A DNA stretch of 64,000 nucleotides from Trinickia acidisoli. Lineage in GTDB: Bacteria; Pseudomonadota; Gammaproteobacteria; Burkholderiales; Burkholderiaceae. The stretch is from the NCBI RefSeq assembly GCF_017315725.1, contig NZ_JAFLRG010000001.1, positions 2,604,001 through 2,668,000 of the forward strand, read 5' to 3'. The notes beneath the pieces were generated by a model that saw nothing but the letters and a program-made list of their open reading frames with translations, was not told the origin of the DNA and did no database searches. Shown here piece by piece: positions 57,726 to 64,000 of the stretch (the first letter of the stretch is position 1; every line of letters starts with the position of its first letter). The position numbers were made by a program, and so were the translations under genes.

Positions 57726-58388
57726 TTATCGGAACTTCTCTTTGAGAAACAGCGCGAGTCCAAAATCATCCGACACGCGCAGCTTGCGCATGGCGCTCCG
57801 CTTGTGCGTGCTGACCGTTTTCTTGCTGCGCCGCAGCCGCTCGGCTGTCTGCGTGACCGACAACCCTTCTGCGATGTGCCGCAATATCTCGACTTCGGCG
57901 GCAGACAGCGTGTCTTCACGCGGATGCGGAACCAGCGCGTCGATCTTGCCCTCCCGTATGACGAAGAACTTGCGCGGCGAGGCGACGGCGCTGCGGATCG
58001 TTTCGGCGATCAAAGAAAGCGGCGTCGATTTTTCGAGAAACGCATTGGCGCCCGCGCGGTGGCAAATACATTCGGCGTCGCTGGCTCGCGCCGCGGATAG
58101 GACGACGATGCCGAGCCGCGGCGCGTGAACGCGCAAGCGCTTGACGAACGTGGCGCCGTCGAGGCGGTCCTCCGGCAGGTAGAAATCGACGATCGCGACA
58201 TCGCACCGGCCTTGGTCGATCACCGCAAACAAGTCGTCGATCGTCGCGACGTTCGCCACGAGTTCGAAGTCGGCATAATCATGCAGGTACGTTGTGACGC
58301 CGAGCGCGACGATCGGATGGTCGTCGAGCACCGCGATACGGATTCGATGCCGAGGGCGAGACAACAATAGGACTTGCCGGAAGGTCAT
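57726..58388 (-). CDS. LuxR/NarL-family response regulator (phosphorelay 2)
   Basis: A 220-residue regulator. The receiver has the LDDHP acidic pair and phosphoacceptor D68 (VAIVDFYLPEDRLDG), with Ser in VLSAARA and Lys in FLEKSTP. The C-terminal GerE helix-turn-helix shows LSAAEVEILRHIAEGLSVTQTAERLRRSKKTVSTHKRSAM, quoted here in overlapping pieces of the family consensus. It is immediately followed by the kinase gene and, after it, the Hpt gene, forming one operon. It is similar in layout to the regulator at 40.4 kb but divergent in sequence. Target genes are unknown. Confidence 0.91.
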   Translation of the reverse strand: MTFRQVLLLSRPRHRIRIAVLDDHPIVALGVTTYLHDYADFELVANVATIDDLFAVIDQGRCDVAIVDFYLPEDRLDGATFVKRLRVHAPRLGIVVLSAARASDAECICHRAGANAFLEKSTPLSLIAETIRSAVASPRKFFVIREGKIDALVPHPREDTLSAAEVEILRHIAEGLSVTQTAERLRRSKKTVSTHKRSAMRKLRVSDDFGLALFLKEKFR

Positions 58389-58959
58389 GCGTTTTCATCC
58401 TCGCTATTGCCATTGCGACGTGAAATGACTGCCGCTGCCATGTAATAAACATCATTGAGCGGCGACGAAATAATGCACGAAACCGGTATAACAATTATTG
58501 CACCATTCGATGATTAGCAATTGTCATATGGCTTGCAATTTGTCTACTGGAAAATTCTTAATCAATTTCTAACGGATTGAACGCCTCTCCAGCCATACCG
58601 CTTGCAGAGCCGGTGACCGCTAGCACCGCTAGGATGCGCCCGATTCTAGCCCAAGCGCATCGAGGCAACAACGCTAAATTTGGCGCATTTTATCGGAATT
58701 TTATGGAACCGATAGACGTGATTTCTCTTGGTCCTATAAATTCGGATCTACGAAAAATTTAATAAGATTTATGTTATAGCCGCGCACGCATAGAAATGCG
58801 CCGTGAATGATTCGCCTCGCCACAGCGACCGAGCGATGAAAAAAGCAGACCAAGTGCCCGTAAGAGATGCGCCCGGCGTTCGTCATACCGATTTCACACC
58901 GCCGACGCGATGCGCGGCGGCGGATGGTGCTCATCGCGCTTCGACCCGGCAGAAGCGGT
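58389..58959. other. AT-richer intergenic region of 571 bp
   Basis: This is the least GC-rich stretch of the window, especially 58440-58600 and 58660-58790, with motifs such as ATTTAATAAG. It must hold the promoter of the leftward phosphorelay operon. Two GCAATT copies at 58515-58545 are possible binding half-sites. A 61-residue open frame at 58577-58762 has no ribosome site and no recognisable feature, so I do not call it. No tRNA or insertion sequence is seen. Confidence 0.6.
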
Positions 58960-59256
58960 TCAGTGCCTAGCTAGCTTAGCCGCTGCGAACACAAAGCCTG
59001 TCAGGGCGATGGCCGTTCCGATGAACCACTTCAGGAGCGTTGATTCGAGCGTCGTGACGTCATTCTTGGTGGCGAGGTGAAGCAACCCGGCTTCGACGCG
59101 CGCCATGCGCTCGCGGATATCAGTCATCATTTGTTCCAATTCGATGAGACGTGCTTGATTGGCCGGATGATCGCCTGAAGCAGCATGAGGGGACACAGGG
59201 GAGGCGGGAAATAGGACTGGTTTCTGAGGGCGACGCTGGGCTCGCACATTCGACAT
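58960..59256 (-). CDS. Small membrane protein with coiled coil, unknown function
   Basis: A 98-residue protein. A basic, proline-rich start is followed by a coiled coil (about 33-68, ARLIELEQMMTDIRERMARV) and one C-terminal membrane helix (about 76-95, WFIGTAIALTGFVFAAAKL). The layout resembles small coiled-coil membrane proteins of the XhlA/DUF1640 type found both in chromosomes and prophages. GGAGC lies eleven bases before the ATG. I do not recognise a specific family, and no related gene is near. Confidence 0.6.
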   Translation of the reverse strand: MSNVRAQRRPQKPVLFPASPVSPHAASGDHPANQARLIELEQMMTDIRERMARVEAGLLHLATKNDVTTLESTLLKWFIGTAIALTGFVFAAAKLARH

Positions 59257-59482
59257 CGTTCGATTCGCTCCGTGATGATATGTGGCACGGTAAAACTTGC
59301 ACCGCTGGCGGACGGCGCGCGTGCGAACATCATCGGGTATGGGAAACGAATCGCGAAGTCGGCCGAACGGCTACGCGGTTCGGAACCACGCCAACAGGAT
59401 AAGGAAGGCTGCGCTTTCGCCCCGTCGGATTAGGCATGGTTGTTCGACACGACGACTGACCTATTAGCTAAAAGACAGACGA

Positions 59483-60127
59483 TCAGTTTTCGAGGTTTTT
59501 CTCGCAGTCTTCCCAGTACCGCAGTGGGTCGCGGTGCCGCGGATATTCCTTGTCGAGCCACGCCGACAGTCTGGCCCAATCCGGATGATTGGTGCCAGTC
59601 TGGGCGGACCAGATCGACGATCGCTCAAGGATCCTTCCGTGCTCGCGGTCACGAACAACCAGGCTACCAAGACCATTCGAGCTGTTTTGTTGCGGCTCGA
59701 GGCGATACCTCGGCAGGATCCTGACTTCGGCATCATCGGCCCAGCCATACACGGCCCGCACGACACCCAACCGGTCGCGCAACTCGACCGGCCCGCTTTC
59801 GGGTCGCGTGGCTGCCCAGCCTTCTGGAAATTCGGCGACGACCTCATGCTTGCCTTCTCTCACCCACCTCACCCGCCACGCGCGCTCCATCGCTTTGCGC
59901 ACATGAGGCACCGACTCATAGCCAGGTGGCAACTCGACCGCCAAGGGCAGCGTCACGAGGTTGTCTTTCCAGAGCTTGGATTCTTCGTCGACGCGCTCGA
60001 CTTCCTCGAACATCCCTTCGTCAAACGGATTCGCGGGCCGACTCGCCAAGCTGGGCTTCGTGCTATCCAGGCCTTCAAAAAGACGCTCGGCATCGGTGCG
60101 GGTCAATTTCGGTTTCGCTTTCGGCAT
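59483..60127 (-). CDS. Conserved-looking hypothetical protein, 214 residues
   Basis: A soluble 214-residue protein rich in charged residues and tryptophan, with no signal peptide or membrane helix. GAGGA lies six bases before the ATG at 60127. The first 60 residues are hydrophilic (MPKAKPKLTRTDAERLFEGL). The rest has a mixed alpha/beta composition. Codon use is normal for the window, supporting a real gene. I do not recognise the family. Its place between the T3SS region and a tRNA gene could mean accessory DNA, but no integrase or repeat supports that. Confidence 0.55.
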   Translation of the reverse strand: MPKAKPKLTRTDAERLFEGLDSTKPSLASRPANPFDEGMFEEVERVDEESKLWKDNLVTLPLAVELPPGYESVPHVRKAMERAWRVRWVREGKHEVVAEFPEGWAATRPESGPVELRDRLGVVRAVYGWADDAEVRILPRYRLEPQQNSSNGLGSLVVRDREHGRILERSSIWSAQTGTNHPDWARLSAWLDKEYPRHRDPLRYWEDCEKNLEN

Positions 60128-60274
60128 CCGTTTTCCTCACTACGAGAACGGCGTCAATATACGCCCAAATTCGCCAACGATCGGCGCGCGAGCGCGCTTT
60201 GACGGATGGACCGTGGAAGGCGAAACGCTGTGGAATTTTGGGCGGCGGCAATGGTAGACGCCAGGAGCATAATT

Positions 60275-60349
60275 TGGCCCCCCCACGAGGAATCGAACCT
60301 CGATTTCAGGTTTAGAAGACCCGTGTTCTATCCGTTGAACTATGGGGAG
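60275..60349 (-). tRNA. tRNA-Arg (anticodon UCU)
   Basis: On the minus strand the sequence folds as a tRNA: a 7-bp acceptor stem (one G-U pair), D arm GTTC/GAAC, anticodon loop CTTCTAA with anticodon TCT, T arm CGAGG-TTCGATT-CCTCG and an encoded CCA (60275-60277). It lies between a hypothetical gene and uppP. Confidence 0.93.
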
Positions 60350-60451
60350 GCGAAGGCGTGATTGTACGACGCGCCGGCAACGCCAGGCCGGGGGCCGAAA
60401 TTATACTCGATCCCCCGCTTGCCCGAACAACCGCGTTACCGCGTCACGCCG

Positions 60452-61282
60452 TTACACAGGCTGGCCGTGCGTCACGAACCAGGCGAAGCAGGCCAGGCCC
60501 GCGAGCACGCAGTAGATACCGAACGAGGCCAGGCGGCCGCGTCCTTCGAAGTAGCGCATCAGGAAGCGCACGCTCAGATAGGCCGCCACGGCGGTCAGCA
60601 CACCGCCGACGAATGCGGTGCCCAGTTGCCCCGGCACGTGAAAGAGCTTCGGAATCTCCAGCAGCCCGGCCGCGAAAATAATCGGCGTACCGAGCAAAAA
60701 CGCAAATTCCGCCGCGCTCTCGGCCGTCAGCCCCGCCGCGTTGCCGGCAATCATCGTCAAACCGCTGCGCGAGAATCCCGGAATCAGCGCGCCGATCTGC
60801 GCAAGCCCAACGAGAAACGCTTGTTTGAACGTCAGCTTCTCAGGCGGACGATGTGCCCGCGAGCGCTGCAACCGATCGCCGAGCCAGAGCAACAAGCCGT
60901 TCACCACCAGCGCCAGCGCGACAATGCGCAAATCGTGAAAAAGCCGTTCGAGCCGCTTTTCGAGCACAAGACCGACGATGCCGGCAGGAATCGTGCCGAT
61001 AATGAGCGCCCACATCATGTGGCCCTCTTCGCTACGACGCCCCGCCAACGAGCCGAACCACCCGCCGACGAGCGCGATCCAACGCTTGCGGAAGTACCAG
61101 AGCAACGCGAGCGCCGTACCCAAGTGCAGCGCGACCAGGAACGGGATCAGTTGGGGCGCATGCTTATCGATATGAATCCCGAGTAGCGCGGGGGCAAGCA
61201 ACGTATGCCCGAGGCTGCTGACGGGGAAGAGTTCGGTGACGCCCTGCAGGACGCTCAAAAAAAACAAAAACCAAAGGCTCAC
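60452..61282 (-). CDS. uppP: Undecaprenyl-diphosphatase
   Basis: A 276-residue inner-membrane phosphatase (BacA/UppP) that recycles undecaprenyl pyrophosphate for peptidoglycan and polysaccharide synthesis and gives bacitracin tolerance. The two active-site motifs are present: [14 protein letters not shown] near residue 12 and [10 protein letters not shown] near residue 165. Around eight membrane helices fit. The start is GTG at 61282 ([14 protein letters not shown]), with AAAGGA seven bases upstream; upstream in-frame sequence is hydrophilic and unlike the family. Confidence 0.95.
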   Translation of the reverse strand: MSLWFLFFLSVLQGVTELFPVSSLGHTLLAPALLGIHIDKHAPQLIPFLVALHLGTALALLWYFRKRWIALVGGWFGSLAGRRSEEGHMMWALIIGTIPAGIVGLVLEKRLERLFHDLRIVALALVVNGLLLWLGDRLQRSRAHRPPEKLTFKQAFLVGLAQIGALIPGFSRSGLTMIAGNAAGLTAESAAEFAFLLGTPIIFAAGLLEIPKLFHVPGQLGTAFVGGVLTAVAAYLSVRFLMRYFEGRGRLASFGIYCVLAGLACFAWFVTHGQPV

Positions 61283-61478
61283 GCGTCGATCCTTTCTTTT
61301 CTCAAGATGCGGGTTGCGAGGAATGTTTCGAACGTCCGCCTGCCGGCCGACGCCCGATCGCGACCGATTATGCCTAGCGACGAGGGCGCAGCCAAGCCGA
61401 CAAAACATTTTTTTCCGCCCAAATATCGCGCAAAAACGTCATAGGTCAGTCATAATCGAACCGGATAATCGTTGCGGC

Positions 61479-61490
61479 GTAAACGTTTTC
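61479..61490. promoter_or_regulatory. LacI-type operator candidate
   Basis: TAAACGTTTT contains the perfect palindrome AAACGTTT (61481-61488) with the central CG typical of LacI/GalR-family operators. It lies about 35 bp before the start of the LacI-type gene, so autoregulation is likely. Confidence 0.5.
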
Positions 61491-61522
61491 AGGCCCAGCA
61501 CTACCGGACTGCACACACAGCA

Positions 61523-62566
61523 ATGAAACATACCATCAAGGATGTAGCCGCCTACGCCGGCTTTTCCATCGCGACGGTGTCTCGCGCGATCAACGCGCCT
61601 CATACGGTGAACCGCGTCACGCTCGCCAAGATTCGCGAGGCCATCGAGGCGCTGCAATTCAGCCCCAGTCCGCTCGGGCGGCAACTGCGCGGGGAACGCA
61701 CGCGCCTCGTCGGCGTCGTGCTGCCGACCCTCGCCAACCCGGTGTTCGCCGAATGCCTGCAAGGCATCGACGAGTTCGCGGCCGCCCAGGGCTATCGTCT
61801 CATGCTGATGACGACCCAATATGACGCCGCTCGCGAGCGTCATGCGATCGAGACGTTGCTCGCTCAACGCGTCGAGGGGCTGATCCTCACGGTGGCCGAC
61901 GCCGACACGCATCCGCTGCTCGACGAGCTCGACCGCGACGGCAAACTCTACGTGCTCATGCACAACGACACGGTGCGGCGTCCGTCGGTGTCGGTGGACA
62001 ACCGCCGCGCGGCCTATGACGGCGTGCGCATGCTGATCGAGCACGGCCACGAGCGTGTGATGATGCTCGCTGGCACGCTCGCCGAGTCCGACCGCGCGCG
62101 CCTGCGCTATCGCGGCTACTCCGAGGCGATGCAGCAGGCGGGGCTTGCGCCGGCGCCGGCACTCGAGGTCGATTTCAACGCCGATCAACTCGCGCCGTCG
62201 GTACTCGCACACCTCACCTCGGGCCCCACCCGCCCCACGGCCCTCTTTTGCAGCAACGATCTGCTCGCGATGGTCGTCATGCGCGGCCTGCGCCGGGCGC
62301 GATACAGCGTGCCCGAAGATATGTCGATCCTCGGCTTCGACGGGCTCGCGATGGGCGAGCTGCTCTCGCCGGCGCTCGCCAGCATCAGCACGCCGAACCG
62401 AGAAATCGGCTGCGCGGCCTGGCGCCGCCTGATGGCGCGGATCGAAGGCGCAGACGACGGCGAATCGCTCTCCCTCACGCTGCCCCACACGTTGCGCCAA
62501 GGCGCGACGATCGCCGCGCTCTCGGGCGCGTCGGGCACCGTCCTGCCCGCGCATCCTGCCGTGTAA
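61523..62566 (+). CDS. LacI-family transcriptional regulator
   Basis: A 347-residue regulator. The N-terminal helix-turn-helix and hinge show KHTIKDVAAYAGFSIATVSR and AIEALQFSPSPLGRQLRG. The effector domain of the periplasmic-binding fold follows (about 62-335), with VGVVLPTLANPVFAECLQGI and FDGLAMGELLSPALASI. The start at 61523 aligns the HTH at residue 5, as in the family. It precedes an ABC importer operon in the same direction and probably controls it. The effector may be the transported compound. Confidence 0.92.
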   Translation: MKHTIKDVAAYAGFSIATVSRAINAPHTVNRVTLAKIREAIEALQFSPSPLGRQLRGERTRLVGVVLPTLANPVFAECLQGIDEFAAAQGYRLMLMTTQYDAARERHAIETLLAQRVEGLILTVADADTHPLLDELDRDGKLYVLMHNDTVRRPSVSVDNRRAAYDGVRMLIEHGHERVMMLAGTLAESDRARLRYRGYSEAMQQAGLAPAPALEVDFNADQLAPSVLAHLTSGPTRPTALFCSNDLLAMVVMRGLRRARYSVPEDMSILGFDGLAMGELLSPALASISTPNREIGCAAWRRLMARIEGADDGESLSLTLPHTLRQGATIAALSGASGTVLPAHPAV

Positions 62567-62596
62567 GCGGCGCGGCCGCTGCTGCTTGCTGTTCCC

Positions 62597-62620
62597 GCGC
62601 CGGCCCTTCGGGGCCGGCGC
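62597..62620 (+). terminator. UUCG-tetraloop hairpin after the LacI-type gene
   Basis: A perfect 10-bp stem, GCGCCGGCCC (62597-62606) with GGGCCGGCGC (62611-62620), capped by TTCG, a very stable RNA hairpin. No T run follows, so it may be a Rho-assisted terminator or a pause/processing site before the transporter operon. Confidence 0.55.
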
Positions 62621-62675
62621 CGCATTCCCACGACGTCCCCATCCTTCTCTTTCTCGTCCCGCAAGGAGACCTTAA

Positions 62676-63719
62676 GTGATACGTCGCTCAATTAGCCTTC
62701 GTGCACGCCTGGCGCGATTCGCCGGCACCGCCGCCGCGCTCGTCGCACTCGGCTGCGCGTTCGCGCCCGCCGCACACGCACAGCAAACGGCCATCTGCTA
62801 CAACTGTCCGCCCGAATGGGCAGACTGGGCCAGCGAACTGAAGGCTATCCAAGACAAGACCGGCATTCACGTGCCGTCGGACAACAAGAATTCGGGGCAA
62901 GCGATCGCCCAGCTCATTGCCGAGCAAAAGAGCCCCGTCGCCGACGTCGTCTATCTCGGCGTATCCTCGGCGTTCCAAGCCAAGGACAAGGGCGTGATTC
63001 AGCCCTACAAGCCCGCCCATTGGGACGACATCCCCGCTGGCCTGAAGGACCCGCAGGGCTATTGGTTTGCGATCCATTCCGGCACGCTCGGTTTCTTCGT
63101 CAACAAGGACGCGCTCGAAGGCAAGCCGGTGCCCCGATCGTGGGCCGACCTGCTCAAACCCGAATACAAAGGGATGATCGGCTACCTCGATCCGTCGAGC
63201 GCGTTCGTCGGTTATGCGGGCGCCGTCGCCGTGAACCAGGCGCTCGGCGGTTCGTTCGACAACTTCAAACCGGCCCTCGACTGGTTCGCCAAGCTCAAGG
63301 CCAATCAGCCCATCGTGCCGAAACAAACGGCCTACGCGCGCGTCCTCTCGGGCGAGATTCCGATCCTGCTCGACTATGACTTCGACGCCTATCGCGCCGA
63401 ATACAAGGATCACGCGAACGTCGCGTTCGTGATCCCGGCCGAGGGCACGATTTCCGTGCCGTACGTGATGAGCCTCGTCAAGGGCGCGCCGCACGAAGCG
63501 AACGGCAAGAAGGTACTCGATTTCGTGCTGTCCGACGAAGGCCAGCGGATTTGGGCCAACGCTTATCTGAGACCGGTGCGCGCAAGCGCGATGACCAAGG
63601 AGGCGGCCGCCAAGTTCCTGCCCGCGAGCGACTATGCACGCGCCAAACCTGTCGATTTCGCCAAGATGGCGGAAAAACAGCAAGCGTTCGGCGAACAATA
63701 TCTGCAGGTCATGCACTAG
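62676..63719 (+). CDS. ABC transporter substrate-binding protein (family 1/iron-AEP-polyamine-like)
   Basis: A 347-residue periplasmic binding protein. GTG at 62676 follows AAGGAG. The signal peptide ends at AHAQQ (about residue 36). The mature protein starts TAICYNCPPEWADWA and shows the pattern of extracellular solute-binding proteins of the 2-aminoethylphosphonate/thiamine/ferric type: ADVVYLGVSSAFQAKDKG, PRSWADLLKPEYKGMIGYLDPSSAF and VLSDEGQRIWANAYLRPVR. The two cysteines near the N terminus could form a disulfide. The next gene is a permease of the matching class. The substrate is not defined by sequence. Confidence 0.88.
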   Translation: MIRRSISLRARLARFAGTAAALVALGCAFAPAAHAQQTAICYNCPPEWADWASELKAIQDKTGIHVPSDNKNSGQAIAQLIAEQKSPVADVVYLGVSSAFQAKDKGVIQPYKPAHWDDIPAGLKDPQGYWFAIHSGTLGFFVNKDALEGKPVPRSWADLLKPEYKGMIGYLDPSSAFVGYAGAVAVNQALGGSFDNFKPALDWFAKLKANQPIVPKQTAYARVLSGEIPILLDYDFDAYRAEYKDHANVAFVIPAEGTISVPYVMSLVKGAPHEANGKKVLDFVLSDEGQRIWANAYLRPVRASAMTKEAAAKFLPASDYARAKPVDFAKMAEKQQAFGEQYLQVMH

Positions 63720-63811
63720 GTAGGCCACCGGCCTCGATCCGCACCACCCGGTTGCGCATCGGCGCGCAACCGGTCGTTCCCGACACGGCCTCTCGACGGG
63801 CGGTCATCGCC

Positions 63812-64000
63812 ATGCACGACATCACCTTTCCGCTACGCTGGCGCATCGCCTTGATCGCGCCGGCGCTCGCCGTCTTCATCGCCTTCTGGCTGTTGCCGAT
63901 GGGCGTGCTCGTTCAGGTGAGCGCCAACGGTCACGCCGTGGCAACCTATCGCGCGCTGCTCACCAACGTGCGCTATATGGACAGCCTCGTCGCAACGGTC
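63812..64000 (+). CDS. ABC transporter permease, 5' part
   Basis: The ATG at 63812 opens a frame that continues past the window end (63 residues visible: MHDITFPLRWRIALIAPALA and onward). A first membrane helix (IALIAPALAVFIAFWLLPMGVL in overlapping reading) is followed by a periplasmic loop with HAVATYRALLTN, as in permeases of the PotB/ThiP/PhnU type. It follows the binding-protein gene by 92 bp and is presumably its partner. No ribosome site is obvious, so the start could be a few codons different. Confidence 0.78.
   Translation, partial: MHDITFPLRWRIALIAPALAVFIAFWLLPMGVLVQVSANGHAVATYRALLTNVRYMDSLVATV

Noticed and set aside
58577..58762. 61-residue open frame in the AT-richer gap
   Set aside because: No ribosome site, no recognisable motif or membrane segment, and the composition looks like untranslated DNA.
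60275..60349. tRNA-Arg as an attachment site of a genomic island
   Set aside because: No integrase gene and no second copy of the tRNA 3' end recognised in the window; kept only as a question in the findings.

Overview
The window looks like chromosomal DNA of a high-GC betaproteobacterium of the Burkholderia sensu lato group (Paraburkholderia/Trinickia-like). The basis is the uniformly GC-rich codon use, the protein families present (RpiR-regulated inositol cluster, BvgS/EvgS-type kinases, Hrp-type type III secretion genes) and the frequent 4-8 bp ATGA-type gene overlaps. This placement is inference from gene content, not a database match.

Layout: (1) 1-5.1 kb holds the 3' part of galU, a broken outer-membrane-protein remnant, a TusA-family gene and a 1039-residue protein with a LysM-like segment and an EF-hand-like loop, tentatively a HrpK-type type III translocator/effector. 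(2) 5.1-17.4 kb is a myo-inositol catabolic island: two Gfo/Idh/MocA dehydrogenases and an RpiR regulator on the minus strand, divergent from an operon of sugar ABC transporter genes and iolC-iolD-iolE-iolB. (3) 17.4-22.2 kb is a packed minus-strand operon of Nudix hydrolase, thioesterase and livHMGF without a binding protein. (4) 22.3-28.8 kb has an MFS/LysR divergent pair and a compact chemosensory-like operon (CheA-like kinase, short MCP-like protein, CheX-like protein, CheY). (5) 29-37 kb is housekeeping: alaS, a class III CoA transferase, an RBBP9-like hydrolase, an O-methyltransferase, glnS and a Nudix gene.

(6) 37-58.4 kb is the accessory core. A Hrp1-like type III secretion (T3SS) locus (sctJ, sctI, a small gene and a HrpA-like pilin gene leftward; an ECF sigma factor, a small gene, sctC, sctD, sctR, sctS, sctT and sctU rightward; sctV leftward) is bracketed by two LuxR-regulator/BvgS-like phosphorelays. 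No sctN ATPase, sctL, sctQ or sctK is present. SctU carries NPEH where NPTH is expected. Next to sctV lies a type VI secretion relic in which a tssA 5' part is joined to a tssM 3' part carrying an in-frame TAG.

(7) 58.4-64 kb has an AT-richer gap, two genes of unknown function, tRNA-Arg(UCU), uppP, a LacI-family regulator, an ABC binding protein and the start of its permease.

The likely logic of region 6 is that the phosphorelays sense periplasmic ligands, the ECF factor drives the secretion genes, and the HrpK-like protein 36 kb away is a candidate substrate. The missing cytoplasmic parts must be elsewhere, or the locus is decaying.
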